DNA of 64,000 nt from Plasmopara viticola. Lineage: Eukaryota; Oomycota; Peronosporomycetes; Peronosporales; Peronosporaceae. Made by a program: the position numbers and the translations under genes. The notes below the pieces were generated by a model that did no database searches, was not told where the DNA came from, and saw only the letters and a program-made list of their open reading frames with translations. The stretch lies in the NCBI GenBank assembly GCA_001695595.3, contig MBPM02000002.1, positions 1,302,001-1,366,000 of the forward strand, read 5' to 3'. This document shows positions 31,001 through 44,907 of the stretch, piece after piece (positions within the stretch are counted from its first letter, which is position 1; the number at the start of each line of letters is the position of its first letter).

Positions 31001-34000
31001 TAGCTACACGGTGCTACTAGACTAAACAGATGTCAAATACATCAACTTGAGCGAATTTAGTCTGACTGTCGATTTTTCATATGGCTCCACTATGCGTGGA
31101 TATCTGTCCAGTCGATCGTACAAAGACGCTTCAATTGATGATAAAATTTCTGCTTCAGATGGTGAATATGATGATGAGAAGCTTACACATACACCGAGAG
31201 AGAAAAACTTAAAATGTGAGGACACTAACATTTTTCAAATAAAGTGACAAATTAAGTCGAGATAGATACTGCTAGAAATCTAAATGCTCGACAAAGAATT
31301 TCAGTAACCACCTACCAGCTTCAATGCACTCACCATACAAAGTGCACGAAGAACATGCTGCTAAAGCAGAAAGTAGATGACAACATCACGCCACCCTAAC
31401 ATTTGTCTTTACAGTGAAAAGGCAACAGTAAGGCTGCATTGCACTTGTCACAAAGACTTTTAAAGTACAATTTATGTGCCCGTCACGATGTCAATCTCGT
31501 GTATCCGGTAAAAATGTAATCCTGTGTTTTCAAGCATAATTATGAAAACCCCGGAACCTCAGGAAACACGTAAAAATTCAGCAGCATAAATATCTATCAA
31601 CCAATTATGTTTCTTGCAAGCACTCGTGTTAACCTCCGCCTCAATGTGCTTCGAGCTTCAGTAGCAGCAATCTTGCTCCTGCTGACAACTTTTGATAAGA
31701 GTAGGAGCAAGCAGAGTTGGTGCAACTGTTAGGGGATTCGTAAAACACGTGGCTTAGAAAAATTTAAACATTTTCCTCGCATATTCTCTCTTTAAAATGC
31801 TCGAAAAAAAATTGTTATTTCTTCGTATACAGTGCTTGTCGGTACAGTAACATCTGACCGCCTCAACCTGCCGAATGAAACTCAAAACTGCTTGTAGTGC
31901 AGCCCCACCTGAAAAATTAAGGATTATTGGATCTTATTCGCAAACAAAACTGCCGTGGACGCTTACTTAGAGGAATTGTAAGCTCAGGCTTTTGACATTC
32001 ATCCGATAAAAACGATGCGAGTCAAAGATTGCTATATTATTGACTTCTTCAATTAGCTGGTGCTTTAATACGTCGGTCTTGTAAAAATGCTTCATCTCCA
32101 CGTAATAAATGAACTGCATTCAGGTTTACCAATGCAACCCCTCGTGAAGTAAATATTCTACAGTAGCATGGTAATGCTTACCAATTTTCACTAAGCTTTA
32201 ATTTTAGACCATGTTATTTTTTCTAATTACCTCTTTAACTTCGCAAAAGTGTCATCGCATTGGAGATAATCAAATCATACAACTTGAGTAACACACTAAG
32301 GTAGCATGGCACGCAGTAGGTTCGTGTAATTTGAGCTTTTGAGTCCATACAATTCTAAATTTGCCTTGAAACTTCCTGTCAAACAGACATTACCGGGAGG
32401 ACTGGTGAAGCGACGCCATCGAGCGTTAGGGGCTCTTGGGGGAGCGAGACGGCTCTGTTGCCCCTTCGTCAAACTCAAATTCATATCAAAGTCAAAAAAA
32501 TCATGAACAACTCAACAAAGGTTCTCGCTGCCTTAATTGCGCGCAAGATGGAATCCAAGAAAGCAAATATTGCAAAACCTTGGCTAGCGTATGGATCCGC
32601 GATTTGGTCTTACCCAATGATGTGCAGGATAAGAACAACCACGTGGGAAACAAGCCAGCCATTAGTACGATTGAGGGCTGATGTTAGGCAAATACCAGCC
32701 CGACTGGCTTGTAGATATGCGCCATTGCAGACTTTTATGGCTCGACTTATTTGCATGCCGCACCTCACACACGCAACCAACGTCTTGTCGTGCCTGTTAC
32801 GAACAGTCTCTTTTATGTGTTCGCTTCATCTCTAGTGGGTACGCACAATATGCTACCTATACGACTGTTTCACATACATGTCAAAAGCGAGGGATGTGCT
32901 TCAAAAGAGTGCCGATGCCAACTTTTTAATCACAGTAACAGTGTTTACGCTGGATCAGGGGATTGTAAAGAGGTTTTTATCGATACAACATCTTGCGATA
33001 CTGCAGGACTTTGATTCGGCCAAGACCTCAGAAGCTTTGAGCTCTATGAAGCTCAGTAATTCGATTACCTCAGATAGTATTTCCGACTAGACCGTACCTG
33101 CCGTGATACAATGAGCAGTAAGCTGGCATAACTTTCTATGGATAAAGTCTCGTTGTCAGCTACGGAGTCGCTCGCGACGTCTGGGGATCGTATCGCATCC
33201 CCATTCTCTCTGGCAAAGTTGTTTTAAATTACTTTCGGTTCTCTTTTGACATCAACTCTGTCTTGCGCACCTGTGACACTCACCCGCGGTTGGTGGCACT
33301 AATCTATTCTCTGCTGGTTACTCTCCAAAAGAAAATTTGCAAACGTCATATATCTGCCTTTGTAGAACAATCAGGTCTTCACACTGATCTCAAACTAGGT
33401 TTTTTTCTAAAACATGCGTAAGCACAACATGTCTCTGTCTCATAAAACTCTGTCTCACCAAAGTTCCATTTCACCAAAGCTCTGGTTATATAGCATGGGT
33501 GGCTGGCATCTCATCGAGAACTTATGACACTATGACCAAGATCAATGCATACTTGTCCATGTCAAGGGTTAGAAAAGATTCTGGGCGTTTAAAACCTTAA
33601 ACTTCAAACCCATGTCTATTTCAACCAAGAAGAATTGAGTAAGTTTTTTTTCGGGTGTACACATGACTAATCACCTAATATTTTAAAAGCACTAAAACGT
33701 CCAAGATTTTCTTTGTGTGAATTTTTTCGTTAAACTTAGACACTATCGCCGGATCTATCCGAGTCTGCGCTACCGAAGCCGTCGAGCGTAGACTTTGCTC
33801 AGAAAAGTTGACACGCTCCAGCTGCTTCGCATCACGGAGAGCTGCGAGCACATCCGGCTTTATCAGACCTATGAAATTTAGTATTGAGGGACTCTCACCA
33901 AACATATCATTCGATCCATTCCAGAGCTCTAAAAGGTAACACGTAGTCAAAATACCCACGTAGGCGCAAGATTGACTACAGGTGCTTTTAGGTCACATAG

Positions 34001-36986
34001 AATCTTGCAAAGAGGAGGCATTCAGGAAGATCTATATTCCTTCGGTGAGTAAGTGTTTGCTATCCTCGAAGAAATTGATGTGTGCAATCTTTACTGTTAT
34101 GTGCAACTTATCGGGCAAACCTTCATCGCTCGCTTCTCTGCTGCTTAATAAAACGACATCTTGTAAAGTTCACTTCTCTAGGTGAAATGTGGTGTGGCTT
34201 ATGCTGACTTCGACTAAGTCAGTAGACTTCTTCAGATCACCACCGTCAAAGTTTTAAGCTCATGGAGACCAATAAACTATATGACAACATTGCAAGTGTG
34301 TTTTTCGACGGAGGATATTAAAATGCTTAGCTGATTCGTAAGCAGCCAAGGGGATTAGAGCAGAAGAAGACAATGTATAAGAGCGTCTAGTATTGACCTA
34401 CGCTACATCTTTAAGAAATGGAAACATATTTAGGCCTGCCGATCTTTTGCAAGAGTACAATACTGGCTACGCGGGTCATTTTTGTATGTGAAAGATGATG
34501 TTTAATTGTTTTAAATCCATCGCTAATAATAACTTTTTTATTCGAAGCGCATCAAGCAGGATCCGAACCCCGCCTTCTTGAACGTGACAAAATTGATTAG
34601 CGTCGTTTGTGACGCCTCCGACTTTTTTTTCGGCCGTAGCTAAATAAAGGTGGACGCGAGCGAGTCATCGCGTTTCGCGTAAGGTTGTCAAACGGTATCA
34701 ACCCGTTTATGACGGGGATCCTGCCATGCAGGACGCACTGGTGAAGGTTTAGGCATCTATTTATACTCGTAGCCTTTTGTGGTCTACTTTAATTATAACA
34801 ATTTAAGGACAGAGATAATATTCTTAGCTTGTGGTAAACGACTGCGCGGGTTTAGCGATGTTCGTGTGACGCCCAAGTAAGATGGTGCGTTTGTCATCTG
34901 GTGTAGCCAGAACTAAAAGAGCACAAATAGCAATCCTATGATATCGAAACATGATGATCCGCTAAAAGTGATGTCTTGTCCGCGGTTCACCGTTGCGCTT
35001 AAGCAAGCGCTGCTTCAATTATTGGAAACCCTTGAAGATGTTTAAGCAAGAGACGGAAGGCACTCAAAGACGCAATGTGTATTGTGTGCGGATTCACGCC
35101 TTTCGATCCGAACAAGCTAAGACACCTACCTCCAAAAAGCACATATGCTTTTAAGATAAATTGAATAGAAGTTTAGAGAAGCTTAGTCTTTAGGTATCAA
35201 TCTATATCAGATTCCATTTGAAAAGGATTATTTAACTTTGCTCAAAGCCGGCTGAACAAGTGACAATCTAAAGATCTTATTTTTGGCGATAAAGTCATCC
35301 TGGGTACGATAAATCTACCGATAAAACACGAATTTGGCATTTTTGAGCAAAATGAAAGATCATTTCATCAGATGCGATAGACCACAACCTTTGCGAATTT
35401 GGCGCACAATATCATCCTTCCCGACGATTTCTGTGAGCGTCCTGAGAGGAATTATGATCCTCGAGACCCCAAGCCTCATGCAAAGTCCTAGAACCTCCAT
35501 GAAGTAATGCCCCCCTTCACTCTTTCTTGCTGGTGTGGCAATTCCAAAAAAATATGACAACTGATTGTGTGCATAGCCTTCACCACGTTGGCTGCGAGAC
35601 TAAGAGGGCGTGCCCCTATATTTTGAGATCCTAGTGATCTCTGCGAAGGAACGTAATAACCAACACAGTTTGGAGACCTGGTGTTGAGGTGCGCGGCACT
35701 TTATTCTCATAATTCACATGACCAAAGATGCTCAGTTTTCTCTCGAGAAGTCATGAGCCTAGGGTTGCCGAAAACAAGTCGCGGATTGAACGCCAGAGCG
35801 AATTCCAAACAAATCTTAATCGTGTACACACGGTTGTGTGAAGGGTGCTGCTCAAAGAAAAAGAGAGGCGGGATTGCACTTATGGTCTTGATCGCCAACA
35901 ATAGCGGCACGTCGAAGCAGAAACGCCGTTTCCTGCACTGGATCACCTTGCAAAATGGCGTGGTTATTCTGCGTCACAGAACTCGTCGGAATCATTTAAG
36001 AGACTCCGGCACGGCTTTCTAACGGCTATAGCAATCTTTAATTAGAACAACGCGAAAAGGTATCTCCATTGCGCATTAGTGTATGAAAGAAGTGACTTCA
36101 TACTCGCTGTCGGGACTTACGTTCCCAGCTTCTGAAGTGCAATAATATAGAAGCCGAGACATCTAAAAGAGGAAGTCTCGAATCCGCCAAGTAGTCTATG
36201 CTAATGGACATATTAAATTTGGGTTGTAATACCCAAAGGCAAACCCAGTATCAAAATAAGTTCTTCAATCAACAAGTCGAATGACCGAGCTGGAGTGCAC
36301 CCGAGGGTATCTCAATACGAACGACGCCGACTATATTTTAGAAGGGACTATCATAGTGCTAAAAGAACGAGCAGAGCCATTTTTAGGCTGTGCTGAAACG
36401 AAAATTGTGCAGCCAAGTGGTATTTTTATATGCTACATGAGGAGTCACTACAAATATTTTATTGAACTACCAGCACTGCGTATCAGGACCCTCGCTAATT
36501 TCGGTTGCTCGAGCATGGACGCCTTAAGTTTGCGAGGACTCATTTTAAATTGACAATTGCCACAATCATACTCGCTTGATGTAAATTAAACGTCGATCAC
36601 AACATACCCACGTGTTCTTGCTGCAGCGGAACTTGCTGCATTTTTCGCCACCACCAATCGGCATGCGCCGCTTATTCTTAGTATCTCAGGGCGTGCTGAA
36701 TATGTGTCGACCACACGAGATTAAGCGGTGCACAAGCACCACACTTGTCTCTTGTTCAGAGACAAGTTCAGTGCGAAATGAAAGCGCTATGAATGTCTTA
36801 AATGTCTGCCCGAAATAGTTGATGATCGAGAAAAGGCCGCGTAGAATAAAAAAACTTGACCAATTAATCGGGTCAAAGTCCTACCCACTCACGCTGTTCG
36901 GCAACGCTGCCTAAACGGAGGTCATTAAAGCAAAATTCAAATACTTAAGACGCTTAGGTTCGACACGAAATCAAGCTTCCTACTTG
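28081..36986. other. Long gene-poor decayed repeat region
   Basis: About 9 kb without a supported gene. ORFs are short, stop-interrupted and mostly start with non-ATG codons. The better ones are unassigned: minus strand 33675-33959 (94 codons), plus strand 36281-36553 (ATG, 90 codons, MTELECTRGYLNTNDADYIL...), and overlapping plus-strand frames at 32436-33090. Presumably ancient transposons; no intact LTR pair, terminal inverted repeat or RNA gene seen by eye. Confidence 0.4.
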
Positions 36987-38592
36987 ATGTCGATTTTCGG
37001 CGGTTCCGAGCGGTTTCCCATGGAACAAGGTAGGCATCACAATTTAAACGGTGCATCGCTCTAATCACGTTGCTTTTTTATCTTTGCTCCAGCTCGATCA
37101 CCGGGACCTATCTATGTGAAGCCAGACGTACGCACCAATGCACAAGTTGTGATGAAGGCCGATTATAAGCCTGTAGATGAGTCTCGAAAGTGGGGCAAGC
37201 GCGAGGGATGGATTGGTGGTACGCTTCCTACAGCGTACAAGATTACAATGAAGTGGAATTTATACATCATCTGTTTGCTCGTTGATTGATCATAAGGTAC
37301 TCAGTCAGCACAAATGTTCGTGGCTACCAAAGGTACAATCAATGCAACCGAATGAATTGCACACCTCCACTTTACGTTGACTGACACGATTCTTTTTGTC
37401 TACACCAAATTTTAATGCTGACAGAAAGCGTTCGAGCCCCTGGCTACTACAATGAAAATATAAATTTGATTAAGGTGAGGGCACCAAAGGTGTCTTTTTC
37501 AAAGTCAGATCGTTTTTTATCGCAAAAAGGTCCTTGTTACTACCCCTTCGACTTGTCATATAATGCATTGCTTACTCCTTGCTGTCCTTGCTGCTTGAAA
37601 CAGTGAATATGACGGACATGGAACACCAACGTGAGCGTCTAACAACCGAGAGTCCCGGACCGAAATATAATGTTGGTTCTTTAGCTTCCAAGGGTGGCAA
37701 GGCTGCACCCCCAATGATTTCTTTTGCAGCCCCACCGTCACCCCAATCAGCTGCTCGAGCTGAATTGCACAAAACGCACGTGCTCAACGTCGACAGTCCT
37801 CGTCCAGGCCTTCGCGAATCTTGGCTGTCTGCAATCAATCGCAATGGGGTATTGCTCATGCCATCAGTTTCGGCACGACCCCGGCAACCGACAAGTAAAA
37901 GCCCTGCAATGCCGGAACAAGGTGACACCACACTCTCCGAAGACATAGTACCGTGTCCGTTCAACAACAATGCAAAAGGCAAGGATAGCGGCAATGCATT
38001 TGGACACGAGCACCGCTTTGGTTCACGGCATTTAGAGCTACCTGCGCAACACAATCGTGCTGCTAGCAACACACGCGTGCAATTCGTGTCAGCGACTCAT
38101 ACTCGCGAAAACATGGGGGAGTTTTCACCTGGCCCGATCTACGCGCCGTTTCTACCACAGTGTCCCGGTGGCAGGGTGGCCCCCTCGCCCAAGTCAGCTC
38201 GACGTCCACCGCTGCCGGAAAGTTTTGCCGACATAAAGGACCCACACGCCAATCTCAGTAGTCGCAGCTCGTGGTTAATTGGTGCAGTCCGCAAGTCCAA
38301 CGGACAGGAGACTGTGCTGATGCGGACGGGCGACGTTTCTCCTGGCCCAGGCTCGTACGCGGCGCCGTTGTCGTCGTTTACGACCTTTTCACACAACGCC
38401 AAGACCCGAGTGCGAGCGATCCATTCTTCGGCATTGGTATGCTGATTGCTGCATCCCGATCATTGTAAAAGTGTTTCTAATGCTTGCGATCTGTAGGTTC
38501 CACAACGATCACCGAGGCAAAGTGGACCAATGTCTGCGCGCACATTACGCCAGCCATCGACGCCATGTAAAAGCATTGCCAAGATCTGCTGA
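36987..38592 (+). CDS. Sperm-tail PG-rich repeat (SHIPPO/STPGR) flagellar protein, six exons
   Basis: Probable axoneme-associated protein of zoospore flagella; the PG-rich (SHIPPO) family includes microtubule-inner and outer-dense-fibre-type proteins. Exons 36987-37029, 37093-37218, 37297-37332, 37425-37529, 37604-38436, 38497-38592; all phases agree, giving about 412 residues. Introns are 60-92 nt with donors GTAGGC, GTACGC, GTACAA, GTCCTT and GTATGC. The fourth (GTCCTT, 37530-37603) is weak; a GTTACT donor five codon bases later also keeps phase. PG-repeat cores: SPGPIY (17-22), APGYY (73-77), SPGPKY (120-125), SPGPIY (278-283), SPGPGSY (349-355). The rest is Pro/Ser/Arg-rich and low in hydrophobics, as usual for the family. 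No frameshift or stop is seen, so the gene looks functional, implying a flagellate life stage. Confidence 0.8.
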
Positions 38593-39828
38593 GCCCACAT
38601 GGATTGACAACAACTCGTAAAAATTTTTTTTGTTTATCACTATTCTCGATAATTGACCCGCTCAGGCGGTTTTGCCAGTCGATAGCCATGCCTTGATTTA
38701 ATTTAAGAGCCTGTAAGTTATTTTGCACGTATTCGACATGATGCACATACGACAGTGCACATCTGCCAATCGCGTAAACTTTCTTGCGATTGCAGGTTGA
38801 TTAACGGGGGGGGGACCATTGCGCCGTTGCGCAGCTCTTATTGTGTCAACTCCGCTGACATGAATGCTCTGCGTGTTAAGCGTTCGTTGACTTAAGGAGT
38901 CGTTTAGAACAACTTGCCGAACTTTACCGCGAATTGCATCCTTTTAGTACAATAGTGGATAATACGTATACGTGTACTAATAAGATTAGCGATGCAACGA
39001 TGCATGGAAAAGGCGTGAGTAACGTGAAGCCTTTCGTCGCAATGGAGCATTCGGGCAACATAGCGTGCAAGCCATGGCATGATGTGCCGGATACACACGC
39101 GCCACGCTAGCACAAACACGACACGCGTCGCGACATATAAAGCGCATGAGCGAAAGGCCGTGTACTCGACACCCGACGCAATCGACAGCTCGTTTTACCA
39201 AACGCTACTCCACACATCCAAAAGAGATAGTGTGACGAATGAGGTCGCATCAACTAACACCACCGCGCATGCGGCTTGCCAAAGTGAGAAGCTCCGGCCA
39301 AGGCCGGCTCTTTTGCGCCAGAGCTCCGGCTATTTTCATGAACTTGCGTCACATTGTAAGTAGGTAGCACTGACGGTCGTGCGGCAGTCGCGGAACAAAT
39401 TTGCGAACGACTAGCTCCTCGCAATTTTGCGTAAGACTAAAAGGTAGCCATCGTTAGGCTGAAGCCAAGTATTAAGGCACACCATGGTACATGTGTCTGT
39501 CGTCACGACGACGTCTGAGTCCTCTTTCCTTCCCTTAAGAATGTCATAAACAGTGGTATAGATACACACGAGCAGTCTGCAAACGGACGTCGGTAGCTAC
39601 GTCTTTGGGACCGCGAATTTGACTGGCTTTATATTTTGCAAACAAGTCAGGCACACAGTATAGGCTCCCCAACGATTCGACCACAGCGCAAACCCACATA
39701 CGTGCACCTGGTCCGCTTCTCCCGCACCCGCACTCCCCTCTACACTCACAACTCCACTTGCTGACTCTCGCGCTTTAGTCTCTTGCTGGTCCCATTCGTC
39801 TCGCCGCGAATATCAGCAGAACCTTGAG
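38593..39828. other. Intergenic region, includes promoter of the FYVE/PX gene
   Basis: No supported gene; an open frame at 39079-39363 (94 codons) has no recognised content. The last 170 bases (39660-39828) are C/T-rich, with the stretch TGGTCCCATTCGTCTCG about 40 bases before the ATG, loosely like an oomycete initiator (CATTYY core). A run of nine G at about 38807-38815 is notable. Confidence 0.35.
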
Positions 39829-42800
39829 ATGGCGGGAAGCGCCGTAACAGCAGCGACCTCGGCTGCCGCGAATCCGAATGGACTCAATTGTATCAAGTGC
39901 AGCCGCGACGTCTCTAAGGCCGATGCCTTTTGCATCTACTGTGGCACCAAAGTGAGTCTCTCGCTTCCTCAGCGCAAGACTACGCCCTTGCCCGCCCCAG
40001 CAGCCCCCGCGAAGCCGGAGGCAAAGCCCGCTGCACCTACCACGCCTTCAGCAGCGCCTGCACCAGCAGCTGCGAACTCCGAGCTTCCATCACCTCAAAA
40101 GAAGCCTGAGGCTCCAAAAGCAGAGCTCAAGTCGGCTCTTAAAAAGCCTGACACCAAGTCTGCGGCAGGCCCTCAAAGTGGGAGCCGCCCGCCCACGAGT
40201 GGTCAGTCAACCGCTCCGTCCAGTAGCACTTCGGCTCCTGGTGGCCGCTCTTCTCCATCCGGCAGCCCATCCCCACCCAAGGGCAACTCAGCTGCCCACC
40301 AACCTGCCACGGTACCTTTAGCGGCGTCTGCAGTTGCTGAGCGGCGTTTGCAACCTGAGCCCCAAGCACTCCCACGCACGCGGAGCGAGGACCGTATGAC
40401 GGACCCCGCCCACCGTGGGTCAATGGACTGCGGGCCGACGGACGTCGCGGGCCTTGAGAAGCTTTGGGTCCCCGACAACTTTAGTAGCGAGTGTATGGAC
40501 TGCAAAGCCACGTTTGGGTTCCCCAAGCCGCGTCGTCACCATTGCCGCGTGTGCGGCCTCCTCTTCTGCCGTCCTTGTGTCAATCACAAAATCCAAGTCC
40601 CGGCTTCGTTCGGTTACGGTAATGCGCAGCAGCGCTGCTGTCGCAATTGTATCACGGCACTTCAAATGAAGGCCATCACGACGCCCGCCGACGTGTTTGC
40701 GCAGCGTCGTGGCGTTGGCAATGCTCCTGCTTCCGGCCAAGAGAGCTACGACGTCTTGGGCGTGTCCCAGAATGCCACGCCCGAGGAGATTGCAGCGCAA
40801 TACAAGTTAAAGTCGCGGTCCATGGACCCATCCAAGCCTGAGGACCAGGAGACGCTGGAAAAGATCAACGACGCGTACCGGAATCTACAAGATCCAACCA
40901 CCCGCAGTCGCGACGACTCTAACCGTGCGCGTGACTCGAGTCTACTCAACAGTGACCCCACTAGCCACTTTGTGTCCGAGACGGCCCGTAGCGACCAGAC
41001 GGAATGTCAAGTCTGCTTTCGTCCCTTTAAGCTCGGCCGTCGACAGCACCACTGCCGTCGTTGTACACGCAGTGTCTGTAATCAGTGCAGTGTCGAGTCC
41101 AAGCCGATTCCGGAACTGGGCTTTCCCATGCCTGTGCGGCACTGTACGTCTTGTAACGAAAACCCCCCACCATTCATCAAACCCGTCATGGATCCCGTTG
41201 CCAAGCCTCCTGCAGGCTTTGAGTACTTGACCAAACTCGACATTCTAGTAAATGTAAAGATCTCGTCCAATGGCAGTACCCCGGACACGGAGACGTACCT
41301 GGTCAAGACTTACTGTGAGCCTAATGAAGCTGCTGCTAAGGCTGCTGATCACGAGGTCACTGAGTCGGATCTTGCTGTGACCCACGAGTACCAGATCCTC
41401 GAAGAGCGCAACATGGCGGACTTTGAATGGCTACATGTCAAACTCGGGGAATTTACAAATCCGAAAGCGCTGCCTTGCTTTCCAGAAAAACGTACCCCTC
41501 GTAGTGAACGTGAAAAGGTGTTGCAGACTTTCTTGTACGGCTGTATGCTCCACCCGCTTTTGCGTGACGCCGACTGCCTGAAAGCTTTCTTAGCATTACC
41601 GACGGATCAGTTGCGTCAGTTCCAAAAGAGTGGCAAAAAGACGCTGTACGATACGGACGAGTACAACACGCTCATCAAGTCGTTGCGTCTAGAGCTCGAG
41701 AAGGCGCAGATTCGAACCAAGTTGAAGGGCTTGATTGACCGTCAGCAAAAGCAGAAAGAGCGGTTGGCACAGCAGACTGCGCGTGCCGAGGAGCAGAAGA
41801 AGCGCGAAGCTGCACAGGATATTCGACGGGAGCAAGCTACCTTTCGATTTAAGGCGCTCGAGGCTCGGAAAGAGACGCAGACGGAGCGTATGGAGCGCGA
41901 GAAGGAGCGTTTCGAGAAGCAGTCCAGTACGACTCATATCCTCTTCTTTGACGTAGTACGTGACCAGTCTGTGCGCAACACGGAGGAAGAGACTCGGATC
42001 AAGGAAAAAGTTGAGTTTACAAAGTCCAAGGACAGTTTTCAGCAAGATACGACGCAGTGGAACAGTGACATGGCCCAGTGGTCGAAGCACCGTGCGGACT
42101 GGTCGGAAGCCCACAACCCGGCTGTTTCCAAGGATATTGCGAATGATTTTATCGTGCACTCGTACGGCATTTTCCACTCGTCCAAAGACCAGAAGGACAA
42201 AATCCCACCTGAGCTCATTGATTTGCACGCCCAGTTTGTAAAAATTCAAGAAAAGGAACCCGAGTTGTTGGAAGAGGAAGGAAATACGGTTGATGCGGAG
42301 TGGATGAAGCTCGCCAAGGAGCGAGAGCACTGGACAAGCAGTCGTGCAAACATGAAACGGGAGGACGAAATGTGCCGCGATGAAGACGCACGTTACAAGC
42401 AGGAGCACGAGTACGTTCGTTTAGAGGCTGAAGCACGTCAGAAGAAGGTCAAGACCATCGAAGCCGATTTGCTAGCGCTCAAGACGGAGATTAATGCCCG
42501 GACGCGCTCGATCGCCCAGCGTCGCTCGCGCCACGAGGCTCTGGACGAAGAGTACGAAAAGGAGTGGCGCACGGTACAGACAGAGCGCTTTACTACCACC
42601 AAGTCTCGCTTGGACGAGCACGGATCCCGCATTACGCGTGGCAAGAAACGCACGGACGTGTTCAGCGACCAACTGGCTCGCCAGACCAAGTCGTTGCGCA
42701 TGTTGCTGTTTAAGCGTGCCGCTTTAACGGAGGAGCGCAAGGCTGATTGTTTGCTGTTCGATGAGCACTGTGAGGACTGCAAGAACACGTTGGATGAAGC

Positions 42801-44907
42801 CCGGAATGCTCTGGTCATTACGCCCGAGTACGTGGCCCGTCTTGAGGCAGACATGAAGGTTCGTGCCAGTGAATTGGTAGCGGTAAAGGACAGCAACAAG
42901 CGCATCCCACAAGAGGGTGGTGATGATGAAGTGGACGAGCGCGACGAGTTTATGAATGACGTGCGTCGTCGGCGCATTCAATTTCAAAAGGAGCTAGACG
43001 ACCAGGCTGTTCAGCTCGAGACGGAGAACAAGCTATGCACGTCTTTGTTGGAGCGGATGAAACAGCACATTAAGAATCTTGAGGAAGAGGTGAAGAATGC
43101 TGCTCAGGAAGAGACAATGATTGCAGACTTTAAAAAGCTGATCGAAACAGAGACCAAGCTATTGGCCGATGAAGAAGTGAAGCGTGAAGAGAAGAAACAC
43201 TTGATTACTGAGCTTATGAATAACGCGGGTAACTGGGTCCTTGAGTCGCTGCACGGACACTCAACCCGCAAAAAAGTGGAAGCGGACCGTTTGGTGAAGC
43301 AGGCTGTGCGCGCTGCTGATTTGCAAAAGCTGGTACAGCACTTTACGCACCGCGTGATTGACCAAGAGGAGCGGATCATGCGTCAAAAGCAGCGCATTTT
43401 GAATGGCGAGCATAAGGTCGAGATGCTCAAGTCGTCGGAGAATTGGTACCAATACGTCACTGGCCACGCGGCCGATCTGGGCAAGAAAGACATGAAGATT
43501 CTTGAAGCTGGGACCAAGGAACGTGGTGAGGACCTAAAGGAGTCTGCGCGCTTGCAAAAGGACGACGAAACTGACATCAAGGGCGTCCTCGAAGAGCTCG
43601 CTGTGAGTCGCCAATGCGCCAACGAAAAAGTAGAGAAGCGCGCGATCTGGGCTCACGTTGAGGATGTGTACAGCGTGTCTGTGCCACAAGAAAAGGATGA
43701 GGATATGATGATGACGTCGCAAATTCGCAGTCTGTTACAGCAGCTTGCCGAGGCATTCGAAATGCTGACTAACCGTTTGTTGGAAGAAGACGAGAGTCTA
43801 CAGCACGCATCCACTCAACTCGAGGGCGAGATCGAATCGATCAACGCCTTTATGGAGCGCATGGAGAGCGAGGAGAGCGCCCTGTGCGTTACGGAGAAGA
43901 CGTCGCTTGCCAAGGAGTCGCAAATGCGTCGTTCTGAAGCCGATCTGATCGAGCAGCGCGCTCGGGCGATGATTGACAGCTACAAAAAGATGCAGGCCGA
44001 GCACATGAAGTATCCAGTCGAGCTAGGCAAGGTTAAGAGTCGTCGCTCGGAACGTGAGAAGCCGATTTTGCCGCGTGAGGCTGAGCTGGAAGCCGCGAAA
44101 AAGCTCATCAAGAATCGTAATTACTACGACCGGAAGGCGTGTGCCGACTTTGCCAAGCGCTTCAAAGTGGACCAAGAGCTGAAGGAAGTTCGTGACGTGT
44201 TTGATTGGCTCAAGGTCCATGTTGAACGTGACATTAAGCACATGGAAAAATGGCTTGACTTGAGCCGCAAGGAGCGCAAGGAGATTGAAAACTTAAAGGT
44301 CAAGGGCAAGGAGATCAATTGGGAAGAAGATACGCTGGAGCGCATTCCTGCTCTCAAGGAAATTCAAAAGAAACTTGCGCGCCAAAGCAGCGCGAGTACG
44401 GGCCACAGGAGTCAAGAGCCCAAAATGGCTGACGTGGTGCACCCGTCCGAACAATGGATTGTCGAGCTTTTGAAGCTGAAAAAGAGCATTTGCGAGATTG
44501 ACACGAGACTTTTGAAAGACATTGGCGTGACCGTAAGCACGGCTGTGAGTGAGGAAGACGTGGTGAACGCGAACTTGAAGAAGATGAAGAGAGACAAAGA
44601 GTACGTGCTAAACAGTATCCGTTTCATTGACCAGGAGGAAGCCAAGGCCATCCGCAGCACTGGCAAAGGTGGCCGCCGCAGTCCCGGCTCGGAGAGTGGC
44701 AGCTTTATTAGCAACGATGATCAACACACACCCAAGGCGCGGACTCAGTCACCAAATCTGGCGCGAACCATGTCGCCGCATCCGTCACGGAATATGTTGC
44801 CGGCACCCACATCGCCATCCACGTCGGCCTTTTCCAAGTCGAGCGCGGCGCCTATGACGGTACCGATGCCACGTGCTGTAATGGAGCGTCGTTCCGAGGA
44901 TTTTTAG
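39829..44907 (+). CDS. Zinc ribbon - FYVE - J-like - FYVE - PX - long coiled-coil protein (1692 aa)
   Basis: Probable endosomal, PI3P-binding scaffold or tether. Domains in order: N-terminal zinc ribbon (C21, C24, C35, C38); Pro/Ala/Ser-rich linker (45-205); FYVE 1 (about 212-276) with WVPD (213-216) and RRHHCR (235-240); a J-like region (about 305-360, [15 protein letters not shown]...[11 protein letters not shown]) in which the catalytic HPD is replaced by MDP, so it cannot be expected to stimulate Hsp70; FYVE 2 (about 391-445) with RRQHHCR (404-410) but no WxxD; PX domain (about 465-590, including DFEWLHVKL and [12 protein letters not shown]); then about 1000 residues of Glu/Lys/Arg-rich coiled coil (about 595-1600); and a Ser/Pro-rich tail (about 1620-1692). 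Intronless, clean 5079-base frame. Two FYVE domains plus PX suggest avid PI3P binding. The individual domains are certain; the combined role is inferred. Confidence 0.93.
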   Translation: MAGSAVTAATSAAANPNGLNCIKCSRDVSKADAFCIYCGTKVSLSLPQRKTTPLPAPAAPAKPEAKPAAPTTPSAAPAPAAANSELPSPQKKPEAPKAELKSALKKPDTKSAAGPQSGSRPPTSGQSTAPSSSTSAPGGRSSPSGSPSPPKGNSAAHQPATVPLAASAVAERRLQPEPQALPRTRSEDRMTDPAHRGSMDCGPTDVAGLEKLWVPDNFSSECMDCKATFGFPKPRRHHCRVCGLLFCRPCVNHKIQVPASFGYGNAQQRCCRNCITALQMKAITTPADVFAQRRGVGNAPASGQESYDVLGVSQNATPEEIAAQYKLKSRSMDPSKPEDQETLEKINDAYRNLQDPTTRSRDDSNRARDSSLLNSDPTSHFVSETARSDQTECQVCFRPFKLGRRQHHCRRCTRSVCNQCSVESKPIPELGFPMPVRHCTSCNENPPPFIKPVMDPVAKPPAGFEYLTKLDILVNVKISSNGSTPDTETYLVKTYCEPNEAAAKAADHEVTESDLAVTHEYQILEERNMADFEWLHVKLGEFTNPKALPCFPEKRTPRSEREKVLQTFLYGCMLHPLLRDADCLKAFLALPTDQLRQFQKSGKKTLYDTDEYNTLIKSLRLELEKAQIRTKLKGLIDRQQKQKERLAQQTARAEEQKKREAAQDIRREQATFRFKALEARKETQTERMEREKERFEKQSSTTHILFFDVVRDQSVRNTEEETRIKEKVEFTKSKDSFQQDTTQWNSDMAQWSKHRADWSEAHNPAVSKDIANDFIVHSYGIFHSSKDQKDKIPPELIDLHAQFVKIQEKEPELLEEEGNTVDAEWMKLAKEREHWTSSRANMKREDEMCRDEDARYKQEHEYVRLEAEARQKKVKTIEADLLALKTEINARTRSIAQRRSRHEALDEEYEKEWRTVQTERFTTTKSRLDEHGSRITRGKKRTDVFSDQLARQTKSLRMLLFKRAALTEERKADCLLFDEHCEDCKNTLDEARNALVITPEYVARLEADMKVRASELVAVKDSNKRIPQEGGDDEVDERDEFMNDVRRRRIQFQKELDDQAVQLETENKLCTSLLERMKQHIKNLEEEVKNAAQEETMIADFKKLIETETKLLADEEVKREEKKHLITELMNNAGNWVLESLHGHSTRKKVEADRLVKQAVRAADLQKLVQHFTHRVIDQEERIMRQKQRILNGEHKVEMLKSSENWYQYVTGHAADLGKKDMKILEAGTKERGEDLKESARLQKDDETDIKGVLEELAVSRQCANEKVEKRAIWAHVEDVYSVSVPQEKDEDMMMTSQIRSLLQQLAEAFEMLTNRLLEEDESLQHASTQLEGEIESINAFMERMESEESALCVTEKTSLAKESQMRRSEADLIEQRARAMIDSYKKMQAEHMKYPVELGKVKSRRSEREKPILPREAELEAAKKLIKNRNYYDRKACADFAKRFKVDQELKEVRDVFDWLKVHVERDIKHMEKWLDLSRKERKEIENLKVKGKEINWEEDTLERIPALKEIQKKLARQSSASTGHRSQEPKMADVVHPSEQWIVELLKLKKSICEIDTRLLKDIGVTVSTAVSEEDVVNANLKKMKRDKEYVLNSIRFIDQEEAKAIRSTGKGGRRSPGSESGSFISNDDQHTPKARTQSPNLARTMSPHPSRNMLPAPTSPSTSAFSKSSAAPMTVPMPRAVMERRSEDF

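Noticed and set aside
14405..36986. tRNA genes, rRNA or CRISPR-like arrays in the gene-poor regions
   Set aside because: No cloverleaf, A/B-box pair or regular spaced repeat could be recognised by eye; a covariance-model scan would be needed to exclude tRNAs.
41689..42408. 239-codon Leu-rich minus-strand ORF resembling a membrane protein
   Set aside because: Antisense of the Lys/Glu-rich coiled coil of the FYVE/PX gene; Lys and Glu codons read as Leu and Phe on the other strand.
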